The notes: a model not told the origin generated them from the sequence alone. Positions 17,758 through 27,735 are shown, numbered from the stretch's first letter. The stretch is DNA of 64,000 nt from an uncultured Clostridia bacterium (GCA_934149305.1 CAKPEF010000004.1:1-64000); one strand, 5' to 3'. A program made the numbers and translations.

Positions 17758-18315
17758 ATGGAATTAGCCGATGAAAGAAGATTTACAATTGTTGATTCTA
17801 GTGAAATGAGTACAATGGCATTTTTAATAAATGAACCTGAGGATAACACGACATGTTCTACAATTCAAAAGCTAGATTATGTATTGCAAGATGATAACAA
17901 CAATTTTAAAAAGACATTTTACATAAGCAATACTAATAGTAGTAACGATGAAAATTATCATGTACTACTATTGACACTCGGAAAAGAAAAAGCATTTATG
18001 AATATGGCAGTTCTAAAAAAGGACGAATTACTTATATCAAAAGAACCTGCAAATGTTACATACAAGACATTAAGAACAGAACATAATGTGGAATACCAAA
18101 ATGTTAATTATACCCCTAATTTTAAAAGACCTATTTCGATTGTTGATCCTGAAATAGCAGATGAAGTTAAGCCTGTTTTGTATTTCGATGAAGAGGCAAA
18201 TATGGTAAAAGCTAGAGTTAAACTTATGCCGGATAAATCATATATTGCTTTAGAAGTTCAAAAGAAAGGCACAGATGAATTTCAGACTAACTACACAATT
18301 TGTACATTTGAGTAG
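17758..18315 (+). CDS. Unknown protein, first gene of the virD4 operon
   Basis: 185 residues, acidic, no signal peptide or membrane segment, mostly predicted beta strands. I recognise no family. GAGGAGG lies eight bases before ATG. It is followed by a 50-residue gene and then virD4 on the same strand with short gaps, so it is probably part of the secretion system, perhaps a substrate adaptor or regulator (inference from position only). Confidence 0.7.
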   Translation: MELADERRFTIVDSSEMSTMAFLINEPEDNTTCSTIQKLDYVLQDDNNNFKKTFYISNTNSSNDENYHVLLLTLGKEKAFMNMAVLKKDELLISKEPANVTYKTLRTEHNVEYQNVNYTPNFKRPISIVDPEIADEVKPVLYFDEEANMVKARVKLMPDKSYIALEVQKKGTDEFQTNYTICTFE

Positions 18316-18336
18316 TTTGGGGTAGGAGGGGTGTAT

Positions 18337-18489
18337 ATGAAATATGGAAATTATGGTTTCACCGAAACACCATCTGTAGGTGGAACTGTAAAAATAAGAT
18401 CTAATGATAAAGAAAATGGACCTACTGTGGAGGCTAGATATTTAGCTCACCCAACAGAGCTTATGCAAGAAAATGGAATAGGAGAGTAA
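18337..18489 (+). CDS. Small unknown protein (50 aa) upstream of virD4
   Basis: A 50-codon frame starting MKYGNYGFTETPSVGG and ending MQENGIGE, with AGGAGGGG eight bases before its ATG. It is soluble and Gly-rich at the N-terminus. It sits between the 185-residue gene and virD4 in the same operon. No family recognised. Confidence 0.6.
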   Translation: MKYGNYGFTETPSVGGTVKIRSNDKENGPTVEARYLAHPTELMQENGIGE

Positions 18490-18517
18490 AACGTACACAC
18501 AAAGGAGGAAACCACGA

Positions 18518-20474
18518 ATGAGCAATTGGTGGAAGAAAAATAAACCACTTATAATAATAATGGGAGTAATAGGGCTTATAATAGCCCTTTTTGTCGTTCC
18601 AGCTTTTATAAGAGCGGGCTTCGAAAGAGCCTTAGAAGGTGGGGCGTATTTTGGAAAAGGAATTTTAGATATAATTCCAGAAACATTTCCAGATGTATTT
18701 CGGTAACTGGAAAATAACATTTGGAGAAAAGGCGGCAAGCTATTTTGAAACTATGAAAGTATTAGTTGTTATTTGGATAGTGGTCACAATTATTATGATA
18801 TTAAAATTCTCGGGCAAAGGAGAATACGATAAAATAGAGCATGGTAGTGCAGATTGGTGTACAGACCAAGAGAAATATTCTGTTTTAAGCTCAAAAGCGG
18901 GTATGATATTGGCACAGAAAACATATTTGCCAGTTATACCAAAGCCACCAGAAGGAAAAAATGGTAACATACTAGTAATAGGTGGTTCTGGTGCCGGTAA
19001 ATCTGCATCATTCGTTATTCCAAATGCTCTTCAAATGCTTGGTTCATATGTATTTACAGATCCAAAGGGAGAGCTTTATGATAGAACGGCAGGCTTTTTT
19101 AAGAAAAATGGATATGATGTGCACGTAATAAATCTTCAAGATCCAAGATATAGTGATGGATACAATCCATTATCCCATATAAGAGGAACGCTAGATGTAG
19201 ATACAATTGTAAAGATAGTATCGAATAAAGAGGGCGGAGAAAAAAAGAGTAGTGATCCATTCTGGGATCAAACATCAGAGGCATTACTAAAAGCTGTTAT
19301 ATATTACATATTATTAAATAGACCACCAGAAGAGCATTCTTTTGCGAGCTGTTTGGCACTTTTAAGACTTGGTGGAGAAAATGATGGAGAAGAATTAAAA
19401 AATCTTTTCATGGATTTACCGTTTGAAAATCCAGCTCGTAGAGCATTTGAAACAATTAGACTTGGTAGTGACAAAACATTTGCAAACATCTTAGTTTCAC
19501 TTGCTGCAAAATTAGATGCATTCGATTCAGAAGAAATAACAGCTATGACAAGTACAAACACAATAGAATTCAAAGACTTAGTTGAAAAAAAATCAGTATT
19601 GTACTTTATAACACCAGCAACAAACGATACATATAACTTTTTAATGAACATATTCTTTTCACAAATGTTAGATAGATTGTATGAATATGCAGATTCAAAA
19701 GGCGGAAGCTTACCAACACCACTATTTTTAATACTAGATGAGTTCGCCAATATTGGTAGAATACCGAGATTTGAACAAATATTAAGTACATGTCGTTCAT
19801 ATAGAATAAACATAAGCATAATTTTACAAAGTATAGATCAGTTAATTGCGATATATGATGAAAAAGTAACAGAAAACATCATGGCTAACTGTAGTACACA
19901 CCTATTCTTAGGAAGCAATGCACAAAAAACACTTGAAACATTCTCAAAGCAATTAGGAGAAAAAACAATAACAAGAGACAATGTTTCAAGGAGCACAGAC
20001 AAAGATGCACACTTTAGTGGAAGAAGTTATTCAGACCAAATTATGGCAAGAGCTCTTATGACACCAGATGAACTTAGAAGAATGGACACAAATGAATGTA
20101 TAATATTCGTACAAGCGATGAAACCAATAAAAGCACAAAAATATTGGTATTATAAAATGCATCCGATGAGAGAAATGGCAAGAACATCGGAGGAGAGCCA
20201 TAAAGGAATTGCAGAGCCAAAGCGTGGAAAATATAGAATAACAAATCCATATGAAATAAATAATTCAAGCGACTTAAGCGACCTATTTGGCCCATCGAAA
20301 AAAGAAGATATAGACATAGCCATAGACAAGGACATATCAATGTCAAATAACAAAAAAGAAAATATTGAAGTTGTAAATGAAACCAAAAAACAAACCAAAG
20401 AAGATATAGACTTGCAAGCAGAGTTAGAAAAAAAATTTGATGAATTGTTTGGAGCACCAACTAAAAAATATTAA
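18518..20474 (+). CDS. virD4: VirD4/TraG-type coupling ATPase; +1 shift at CGG 18701
   Basis: Type IV secretion coupling protein, which brings substrates to the channel using ATP. The first frame gives a hydrophobic helix (PLIIIMGVIGLIIALFVV, about 10-27) and stops right after CGG 18701-18703. Skipping its C gives PDVFGNWKITFGEKAASYF and continues into a second membrane helix (MKVLVVIWIVVTIIMIL), then Walker A IGGSGAGKSAS and Walker B FLILDEFANIGR. The joined product is 651 residues with the normal two N-terminal helices; a downstream start alone would lose one helix. The charged C-terminus is coiled-coil-like. A terminator follows. It lies 6 kb from the rest of the secretion genes. Confidence 0.9.
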
Positions 20475-20482
20475 GCAAAATA

Positions 20483-20529
20483 AAAAGACTAACTAAAATA
20501 CTTTTAAAGTATCAATAGTTAGTCTTTTA
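20483..20529 (+). terminator. Rho-independent terminator
   Basis: AAAGACTAACTA pairs with TAGTTAGTCTTT, followed by T/A-rich sequence, after virD4. Confidence 0.85.
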
Positions 20530-20613
20530 TTATTTATACTAATACTCATCCTCTTGAGAATTATAAGGAAATTTATTATTGTCTTTTTAATCTGGCTGTA
20601 TCAGTATCAATTT

Positions 20614-20682
20614 GTGATATTTTGGATTTTCAACCCGTGATATTTTGAGTTTTTATTCCGTGATATTTCGACATTTTATTCC
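20614..20682 (+). repeat. Three 23-bp direct repeats (GTGATATTT)
   Basis: GTGATATTTTG or GTGATATTTCG recurs at about 20614, 20637 and 20660 with a 23-base period, in a 270-base stretch (20530-20798) without genes. It could be a protein-binding iteron or the decayed end of an IS21-like element. No transposase is nearby to support the latter. Confidence 0.5.
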
Positions 20683-20798
20683 ATTATTTTAAACAACACT
20701 ATAAATAAACCCCATTTTGATATTCATGCTTGCGATATATAAATATTTGTATTATCATTTTATTATAAATAAAATACAAAAGAATAAATGGAGGTACT

Positions 20799-21838
20799 AT
20801 GAAATTTATACATATGGCGGATTTGCATTTAGACACACCGCTTGTTTCATTAAAAAACAACAGAGATTTGATAAAAAAAAGAAGAACAGAGCAAAAACAG
20901 GTTTTTAGAGATGTCATAAACATAGCTAAAAACGAAAATATAGATTTTTTATTTATATCAGGAGACTTATTCGAGCAAAAATTCGTAGAAAAAAACACAA
21001 TAGAATTTTTAATCTCGAGTTTTGAGCTGATACCTAATACAAAAATATTTATAGCGCCGGGGAATCACGATCCATACATTAAAAGCTCGCCATATCAAAC
21101 ATTTGAATGGCCACAAAATGTAACAATATTTAACGGTGAAGTAGGCATGTTTTCATACGATAACATAAATATTTATGGAATAGGTTTTACCAATTATGAA
21201 TTTGAAACAGATGAAATTGAAAAAATAGAAATAGAAGATGAAAGCAAATTAAACGTACTTGTAGTGCATGGAACTTTAAATGGTGCAAGTAAAAAGTATT
21301 TAGATATAAAAGAAAAAACTTTGAAGAAATTTGACTATGTTGCAATGCGGACATATCCACGAAAAAAAGGTGGATGAAAGCTCAATAATATATCCAGGAA
21401 GTCTTACATCAATAGGCTTTGATGAGCTTGGAGAGCATGGAATCGTAATACGGAAACTTAGAAAAAAACAACATAACATATGAATTTAAAAACATGGAAT
21501 ATAGGCATTTTGAAATACTAGAAGTTGACATATCAAACTTTAAATCACCAGAAGAAATATTAAATCATGTAGAGCTAAACGATAACATATATAGAATAAA
21601 ACTTGTTGGTGAAAGAAATGTAGACACCGACAAAATAAAAGAAATCCTGTTAGGAACAGAAAAAAATATATGTGAAATAAGAGACATGACACATGTGTCA
21701 TACGATTTAGAAAGCATTGCAAAAGAAAAGAACCTAAAAGGCTTCTTTACCAAAAAGATGTTAGAAGAAATAAACGAAAACCCTAGCAGAAAAGAAGAAA
21801 TACTAAAAGCAATAGAAATGACGTATAAAGTTTTATAA
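20799..21838 (+). CDS. SbcD/YhaO-like metallophosphoesterase nuclease; two +1 shifts at CGG
   Basis: Calcineurin-like DNA repair exonuclease subunit. Metal motifs in order: MADLHLDTP (D-x-H), FLFISGDLFEQ (GD), APGNHDPY (GNHD), LVVHGTL, then the GHxH motif. The frame breaks at CGG 21348-21350 exactly at that motif: skipping C gives AMGHIHEKKVDESS. A second break at CGG 21451-21453 is repaired in the same way (HGIVIGNLEKNN). The joined product is 345 residues, usual for the family. It starts at ATG 20799 with GGAGG upstream. The partner ATPase gene follows at 22785, separated by a transposase and its repeats. Two independent breaks with the same signature in one conserved gene argue against chance. 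Confidence 0.85.
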
Positions 21839-21861
21839 AGAGGCGAAATTAACTAATATAA

Positions 21862-22200
21862 AATCAGCACTAAAATAAACATTGGCACAAAAAATGTAGC
21901 GGAGCACAGTGTGCTCCATAACCAAATAAAAATCAGCACTCAAATAAACATTGGTACAAAAAATGTAGCTTAAGCACAGTGTGCTCCATAACCAAATAAA
22001 AATCAGCACTAAAATAAACATTGGCACAAAAAATGTAGCTTAAGCACAGTGTGCTCCATAAGCAAATAAAAATCAGCACTAAAATAAACATTGGCACAAA
22101 AAATGTAGCGGAGCACAGCGTGCTCCATAACCAAATAAAAATCAGCACTAAAATAAACATTGGCACAAAAAATGTAGTTTAAGCACAGCGTGCTCCATAA
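21862..22200 (+). repeat. Five-unit tandem array containing REP-like hairpins
   Basis: Five units with a 69-70 base period, each built of AATCAGCACTAAAATAAACA, a TTGGCACAAAAAAT stretch, GTAG and a hairpin. Hairpins start at 21896, 21965, 22035, 22105 and 22174. Units 1 and 4 have the symmetric GGAGCAC arm; units 2, 3 and 5 have TTAAGCAC; units 4 and 5 have GCG for GTG in the right arm. The array ends 15 bases before the REP-associated transposase gene. It is not a CRISPR because the sequence between hairpins is also repeated. Confidence 0.9.
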
Positions 22201-22215
22201 AGAAAGAGGAATATA

Positions 22216-22668
22216 TTGAATAATAAATATTTTGAAAGAAAAAATCCAAGATTGAAAAATTATGATTATACGCAAAATGGATATTACTTTATTACAATAT
22301 GCACAAAAGAAAAAGTTCACTATTTTGGCAAAATTGCAGATGAAATAATGCAATATAGTGACATTGGTAAAATTGCAATTGATTGTATAGAGAAAATAAA
22401 TGATATTTATAAATCAATAAAATTAGAAAAATATGTAGTTATGCCAAATCATATACACATGATATTGGTAACTCAAAAAGAGACACCAATATCAGTTTCA
22501 AGAGTAATTAAACAATATAAGGAACGAATTACAAAACAAATAAATGAGTCTATATGGCAAAAATCATATTATGATCACATAATACGAAGTGAAGAAGATT
22601 ATTTGAAAATATGGAAATACATAGATGAAAATATGCTAAAATGGGATTTAGACAAATATTATGATTAG
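22216..22668 (+). CDS. REP-associated tyrosine transposase (RAYT, Y1 HUH nuclease)
   Basis: 150 residues, usual for TnpA-REP. The HUH metal motif is in VVMPNHIHMIL and the catalytic Tyr in WQKSYYDHIIRSEEDY. Relatives cut and join single-stranded DNA at REP hairpins, recognising a GTAG tetranucleotide at the hairpin base; all REP-like repeats here start with GTAG. TTG start 22216 with AGAGGA upstream. Flanked by the five-unit array upstream and an inverted single element downstream (22673-22694), so the gene and its repeats look like one inserted module between sbcD and its ATPase partner. Confidence 0.92.
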   Translation: MNNKYFERKNPRLKNYDYTQNGYYFITICTKEKVHYFGKIADEIMQYSDIGKIAIDCIEKINDIYKSIKLEKYVVMPNHIHMILVTQKETPISVSRVIKQYKERITKQINESIWQKSYYDHIIRSEEDYLKIWKYIDENMLKWDLDKYYD

Positions 22669-22672
22669 TAAT

Positions 22673-22694
22673 GGAGCACACTGTGCTCCGCTAC
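22673..22694 (-). repeat. Inverted REP-like element after the RAYT gene
   Basis: GGAGCAC-ACT-GTGCTCC followed by GCTAC on the plus strand, the reverse of the upstream copies. It closes the RAYT module. Confidence 0.85.
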
Positions 22695-22784
22695 GAAAAA
22701 ACTGCAAATAAAAAATTAGAAACTACGTTTTAATATATTGTACAAAATTTAAAATGAGATAAAGTTTTATAAAAGGAGGAACAA

Positions 22785-24533
22785 ATGAAGATAAACCATA
22801 TTAAAATCAATGGTTTTGGAAAACTAAAGGATAAAGAAATAAACTTAGAAAATGGTATAAATCTAATATGTGGAAATAATGAATCAGGTAAATCAACGCT
22901 AGCTAATTTTATAAAAGCGATGTTTTACGGCGTTAATAGAAACAAAAATGGAAATGCGTTTTCAGAGCTAGAAAGATTTAAACCGTGGGGTGAAACCGAA
23001 TTTAGTGGAAAAATAGACTATGAAATAGATGGACAAACATACACAGCAATAAGAGAGTTTAATAAAAATAATTGCAAAGTTTTTAATAAAGAGGGCAGTG
23101 AAATAACTGCGTTATTTAATAAAGATAAAATGCGTGGAGTGGAAATTGGTTTAGAGCAACTTAAGATAGATGAAGATACATTTTTGAATTCAATATTTGT
23201 TTCACAAACTGGTGTTACGGTAGATGAAGATGGCAGAAAAAGTGTTATGCAGAAGCTAACAAACATGATACAAAGTGGTGATGAATCAATATCTTATGAT
23301 AAAGCAAAGCAAAAATTACAAAAAAGATTATTAGATGAAGTCGGAACCGAAAGAACGCAAAATAAACCATTAAATGTAACAATGCGAGAGATAAATTTGT
23401 TAGAAGATAAAAAGCAAGAACTAATAAAAAATAGAGAAAAGCAGATAAATATATCTGAAGAGGATACAAAACTAAGCACAAAATTAGAAAATGTAGAAAG
23501 TGATTTAGAAAAAATAACTAAAGTTTTAGAGATAAAAAGCAGATATCAAACGCTATTAAAAGAAAGAGAAAATGATTATGAGATAGCGGTAAAAATTGCA
23601 GAAAAAGAATATCAAAAAAGAATAGAAATAAAAAAGAAGACTAAAAGAGATCTTATAACTTTAATAGTTGTACTTGTTGGAATAATAATGGTTGTGCTTG
23701 CGTTATTAGGATTGTATATCCCACTTGCAATTACTTTTGTGCTTGGAGTAATAGCTACGATTATTGCATCAAAAGTATTATCAATGGATGTAAAAATGGG
23801 GACAGTACCTAATTTTGATGCAATTAGAGAAGACTTTAAAAAGAAAGAAGACAGAGAACTTGAACTATCAAAAAAAGATGGCGTAAAAGAAAGCTTAATA
23901 ACAAGAAGAATAAATGAGCTAAGCCAGTTGGCAGATGGCTTAAAAAAGAAAAAGGATGATTTAATATTAGAAAAACATAAATTAAAAATTGAATCAGATA
24001 ATTTAAAAGAAAATTTAGATAGGTTAAATGAACTAGAAGAGAGACTAGAAGAACTATACGAAAGAGAAGAAGAAATCAGAAAACTAGAATATAGCATAAA
24101 ACTTGCAACATCAAAGCTAGATGAGGCATATGAAGAATTAAAAGAAGAAGTTACTCCAAAATTGGAAAACGAAATAAAAGAAAGCATAAAAAAATCTACA
24201 AATAACAAATATCAAAATGTAATTTATAACGAAAACGATGGAATATTAGTTCAAAATTATTTAGGGGATATTGTTACATTAGACAAATTAAGCATAGGAA
24301 CAATAGATCAAGCGTACTTAGGTTTTAGAATGGCAATTGCAAAAGAAGTTGCAGACTTGCCAATTATACTAGATGAATCTTTTGCTTTTTATGATGATGA
24401 AAGATTAGACAATATATTAAAAGAATTACAAAAAGAAAGTAAAGATAGACAAATAATAATATTAAGTTGTAGTGAAAGAGAGAAAAAAGCCTTAGAAAGT
24501 TGCGGCATAGAGTACAATTTAGTTAAAATGTAA
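22785..24533 (+). CDS. YhaN/SbcC-like SMC-type ATPase with membrane segment
   Basis: 582 residues. N-terminal half ATPase with Walker A CGNNESGKSTLANF; coiled coils at about 195-285 and 360-470; two hydrophobic helices between (LITLIVVLVGIIMVVLALLG and PLAITFVLGVIATIIA); C-terminal half with the signature LSIGTIDQAYLGFRMAIA and Walker B PIILDESFAFYDDE. The central membrane hairpin matches YhaN-type proteins, which pair with YhaO, the SbcD-like nuclease upstream. ATG 22785 follows AAAGGAGG. The RAYT module separates the pair and may uncouple their expression. Confidence 0.85.
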   Translation: MKINHIKINGFGKLKDKEINLENGINLICGNNESGKSTLANFIKAMFYGVNRNKNGNAFSELERFKPWGETEFSGKIDYEIDGQTYTAIREFNKNNCKVFNKEGSEITALFNKDKMRGVEIGLEQLKIDEDTFLNSIFVSQTGVTVDEDGRKSVMQKLTNMIQSGDESISYDKAKQKLQKRLLDEVGTERTQNKPLNVTMREINLLEDKKQELIKNREKQINISEEDTKLSTKLENVESDLEKITKVLEIKSRYQTLLKERENDYEIAVKIAEKEYQKRIEIKKKTKRDLITLIVVLVGIIMVVLALLGLYIPLAITFVLGVIATIIASKVLSMDVKMGTVPNFDAIREDFKKKEDRELELSKKDGVKESLITRRINELSQLADGLKKKKDDLILEKHKLKIESDNLKENLDRLNELEERLEELYEREEEIRKLEYSIKLATSKLDEAYEELKEEVTPKLENEIKESIKKSTNNKYQNVIYNENDGILVQNYLGDIVTLDKLSIGTIDQAYLGFRMAIAKEVADLPIILDESFAFYDDERLDNILKELQKESKDRQIIILSCSEREKKALESCGIEYNLVKM

Positions 24534-24597
24534 GACCATAATATATTGGGAGTGTATACTAATTTATGAAAAAGGCATAAAATGCACCACATAAAAT

Positions 24598-24620
24598 GTC
24601 GAGGAGCTTAGGCGTGCTCC
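24598..24620 (+). repeat. Degenerate REP-like element
   Basis: GTCGAGGAGCTTAGGCGTGCTCC, an altered copy (GTCG for GTAG). A flanking TACTAATTTATGAAAA at about 24558 resembles that before the copy at 35683. Confidence 0.6.
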
Positions 24621-24624
24621 ATAA

Positions 24625-24695
24625 AAAATAAAAATCAACATCAAAATAAACATTGGCACAAAAAATGTAGCGGAGCACAGTGTGCTCCATAAAAA
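24625..24695 (+). repeat. Single unit of the RAYT array type
   Basis: Contains AAAATAAACATTGGCACAAA and a consensus hairpin at 24667-24688, so it is a detached copy of the tandem unit at 21862-22200. Confidence 0.8.
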
Positions 24696-24737
24696 ATAGT
24701 AAACACAACCATATCCTAAAAGGGGGATTTAACAGCT

Positions 24738-26289
24738 ATGAAAAAGAAAGTAGTAATAATAGGAGCAGGCCCTGCGGGTCTTACAGCAGCCTATGAGCTT
24801 TTAAAAGATAGTGCTGAAGAGTATGATGTAACAATTCTAGAAGAAACAAATGATATAGGTGGAATCTCTAAAACTGTGACATATAAAAATAATAAAATGG
24901 ATATAGGAGGACACAGATTCTTTTCAAAAAATGATGAAATAATGAACTTTTGGAAGGAGCTTATGCCACTTCAAGGCGCAATGTCTAAAGATGATAAAAT
25001 CTTAAACAGAGAAAAGAAGCTAGAATTAGGTGGACCTGACCCAGAAAAAGAAGATAATGTTATGCTAATAAGAAATAGAGTCTCAAGAATATATTATTTA
25101 AAAAACTTTTTTGATTATCCTATCTCTTTAAAAGCGCAAACCTTTAAAAATATGGGCTTAAAAAGAACATTGAAATCAGGTTTTAGCTATATGAAAACAA
25201 TATTTTATAAAAGAAAAGAAAATTCACTTGAGGATTTTTACATAAATAGATTTGGCAAATATCTATATCAAATGTTTTTTGAAAAGTATACCGAAAAACT
25301 ATGGGGCAGAAATCCAAAAGAAATATCACCAGATTGGGGAGCACAAAGAGTAAAAGGTGTTTCTATAATGGCAGTTGTAAAAAATTCATTAAAGCCAAAG
25401 AACCAAAAAGCAGTAGAAACATCGCTAATAGAAGAATTTTGGTATCCTAAGTATGGACCACGGTGAACTTTGGGAGAAGCTCGCCTATAGAGATTGTGAA
25501 CTAGGCGCAGTGCTATTAAAAAATTGCAAAGTAACAAAATTTACTACAGAAGATTCTAAAATAACTAAAGTAAAATACTTAGAAGCAGACACAGAAAAAG
25601 AATTAGATGCGGATATAGTAATCTCAACAATGCCATTAAAAGATTTAGTAAACGGCATAGAAGAAAATGTGCCAAAAGAAATATGCGAAATTGCAAATGG
25701 ATTGCCATATAGAGATTTTATAACAATAGGATTACTTTTAAAGAAAATGAATTTAAAAAACACAACCAACATAAAAACACTTGGAGACATAGTGCCTGAT
25801 TGCTGGATATATATGCAAGAGCCAGAAGTCAGAATGTGTAGAATACAAATATTTAATAATTGGTCTCCATATTTAGTACAAGATCCCGAAAAAAATATAT
25901 GGATAGGACTAGAGTATGTTTGCAAAGAAGCAGATGATATATGGCAAATGACAGAAGAAGAATTTAAAAATTTTACAGTAAATGAATTATTAAAAATAAA
26001 CTTAATAGACAAAGAAGATGTAGAAGATTATCATGTAGAAAAAGTGAAGAAGGCATATCCTGCTTATTTTGACACATACGGCCAAATAGATAAACTAAGA
26101 GAATACCTTGATGGCTATAGTAACTTATATTGCATAGGCAGAAATGGACAACATAGATATAACAACATGGACCATTCAATGCAAACAGCAAAAGAGGCTG
26201 TGAAAAACATAAAAAGTGGAATAAGCGATAAGTCGAACATATGGAATGTAAATATCGAAAAAGAATATCACGAAAGTAAAAAAGTATAA
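24738..26289 (+). CDS. FAD-dependent amine oxidase / UDP-galactopyranose mutase-like protein; +1 shift at CGG 25461
   Basis: About 516 residues after joining. N-terminal dinucleotide-binding motif VVIIGAGPAGLTAAYEL, then GGISKTVTYKNNKMDIGGHRFF, characteristic of flavin enzymes related to protoporphyrinogen oxidase and UDP-galactopyranose mutase. The frame stops in YPKYGPR at 25466; skipping C of CGG 25461-25463 gives YPKYGPGELWEKLAYR, the conserved GPG-LWE segment, and the frame stays open through the C-terminal FAD site (YCIGRNGQHRYNNMDHS). Start ATG 24738 after GGGGGAT. Possibly involved in surface sugar or lipid modification; the substrate is not known. Confidence 0.85.
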
Positions 26290-26428
26290 AATTGGCAAAA
26301 ACACATAATTATCATTTTTGGTGCACCACAATATGCCAAATCTAGACATTATAATTCGCCAATTGTCATAAATTGGGATCAAATAGCAACTTTTTGATGC
26401 ATAAGTCGCTATAATTTGTGAAAATTTA

Positions 26429-26457
26429 TTGAAAAATTTAAAAAATTATATTATAAT
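26429..26457 (+). promoter_or_regulatory. Promoter of the pilin/type IV secretion block
   Basis: TTGAAA (26429-26434) and TATAAT (26452-26457) with a 17-base spacer, 37 bases before the first VirB2-like gene. The preceding intergenic stretch (26290-26428) holds nothing else that I recognise. Confidence 0.75.
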
Positions 26458-26494
26458 TGTGATAGTAGAATGTTAGAAAGTGAGGCGATTAAAT

Positions 26495-26845
26495 ATGAAA
26501 AAAGTCGAAAAGTTAATAAATATAATATTTAATGCGCTTCTTATCTTATCTTTTACTAGTAGTATTGTTTTTGCAGATGATGTAATGGTGCCCGAAGAGG
26601 TAGAAACTACACTTCAAAACATAACCAAAATACTATTGCTAATAGGTACAGCAGTCTGCATAGGCAAGGTAATACATATAGGTATACTTTATCTTACATC
26701 TACAGCAATGGAAAAAAGCATGGCAAAACAAGCAGTGCTACCATGGATAATTGGCACAATAGTTTGTTTTGGTGCCGCAACAATTGGTGGAGCTATAATA
26801 GAGCTATTTGTAAATCAGGTGCCTAGTGGCCCACTAGATTATTAA
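26495..26845 (+). CDS. VirB2/TrbC-like pilin 1
   Basis: 116 residues: signal peptide (cleavage after VFA near residue 29), then two hydrophobic helices (ITKILLLIGTAVCIGKVIHIGILYL and a C-terminal one starting VLPWIIGTIVCFGAA) joined by a short polar loop. This is the VirB2/TrbC major-pilin pattern. The ATG at 26495 is chosen with GTGAGG upstream. It is the most divergent of four consecutive pilin-like genes; it lacks the YIGIKYV motif of the other three. Confidence 0.75.
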   Translation: MKKVEKLINIIFNALLILSFTSSIVFADDVMVPEEVETTLQNITKILLLIGTAVCIGKVIHIGILYLTSTAMEKSMAKQAVLPWIIGTIVCFGAATIGGAIIELFVNQVPSGPLDY

Positions 26846-26898
26846 AGATTTCAATATTATTTGTATATAATCTGAAAAATGAAGAGAGGTGAAAATAG

Positions 26899-27231
26899 AT
26901 GAAAAGATTCATAAGTATAATGTTAACGTTAGCAATGATGGCAACAATGGCAAGTGGAGTTTTTGCAAATGATATTTCGATTGGTTCTGCAAGCGGACTT
27001 CCAACAGAAACTGTAGGAAAAATTCTAGGTCTAGTCCAATGGATTGGTTATGCTATGGCAATTGGTATGCTTATATACATAGGTATTAAATACGTTATGT
27101 CAGCTGCAAATGAAAAAGCAGACTTGAAGAAAGGCTTAATTAACTACCTAATTGGTGCTATTATAATATTTGCTGCATCAACAATAGTAGGTTGGGTTAA
27201 GACTTTTGTAAGCCAAAACGTTACTTCATAG
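26899..27231 (+). CDS. VirB2/TrbC-like pilin 2
   Basis: 110 residues with a signal peptide (about 1-24, ending VFA) and two helices. The motif LGLVQWIGYAMAIGMLIYIG-IKYVMSA, a cytoplasmic KADLKK loop and LINYLIGAIIIFAAST are nearly shared with pilin 3, marking a recent duplication. Followed by a strong terminator, so it can form its own transcript, as expected for an abundant pilus subunit. A TATAAT at 26866 may be a local promoter. Confidence 0.85.
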   Translation: MKRFISIMLTLAMMATMASGVFANDISIGSASGLPTETVGKILGLVQWIGYAMAIGMLIYIGIKYVMSAANEKADLKKGLINYLIGAIIIFAASTIVGWVKTFVSQNVTS

Positions 27232-27247
27232 TTTTTACTATATTTTG

Positions 27248-27283
27248 ATAAAACTCCTATACATTGTGTAGGAGTTTTATTTT
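27248..27283 (+). terminator. Rho-independent terminator between pilins 2 and 3
   Basis: AAAACTCCTA pairs with TAGGAGTTTT, followed by ATTTTT. Confidence 0.85.
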
Positions 27284-27399
27284 TAAACGGCGATAATATT
27301 AGAACCTAAATTAACTTATATAAAATATAACAAATAGCAAAAATCACTGTAAGTGGAGTAACTGAACTTAAGCTTAGTTCAATAAAGGAGGAGGATTTT

Positions 27400-27735
27400 A
27401 TGAAAAAGATAATTTCTTTGCTAATGACACTTTCTCTTGTATGTAGTAGCATTGCATATGCATTGCCACCAGATTTAAACCCATCTATGAGTATGCCTGA
27501 TCCAAAGATTGAAAGCATTGTACCAGATATTTTGGGCATGGTGCAATGGATTGGTTATGCGGTCGCAATAGGTATGCTTATTTATATTGGTATCAAGTAT
27601 GTTATGTCAGCAGCAGATGAAAAAGCAAATTTAAAAAGAGCTTCAATTAACTATCTAATTGGTGCGATTGTTGTGTTTGCGGCATCTACTGTTATGGGCT
27701 GGATAAAAACATTTGTAGAGAAAAATATATCATAG
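27400..27735 (+). CDS. VirB2/TrbC-like pilin 3
   Basis: 111 residues, signal peptide ending IAYA, then LGMVQWIGYAVAIGMLIYIG, a KANLKR loop and INYLIGAIVVFAAST. Close paralogue of pilin 2. AAGGAGGAGG lies eight bases before ATG 27400. Lies downstream of a terminator, so needs its own promoter, which I could not assign with confidence. Confidence 0.85.
   Translation: MKKIISLLMTLSLVCSSIAYALPPDLNPSMSMPDPKIESIVPDILGMVQWIGYAVAIGMLIYIGIKYVMSAADEKANLKRASINYLIGAIVVFAASTVMGWIKTFVEKNIS

Noticed and set aside
20530..20798. IS21-type insertion sequence end
   Set aside because: The GTGATATTT repeats are suggestive, but there is no transposase, inverted end or target duplication, so it is listed only as a direct repeat.
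21862..22200. Possible CRISPR array
   Set aside because: The sequence between hairpins is itself repeated almost identically, the unit is 69-70 bases, and no cas genes are nearby. It is a REP array.
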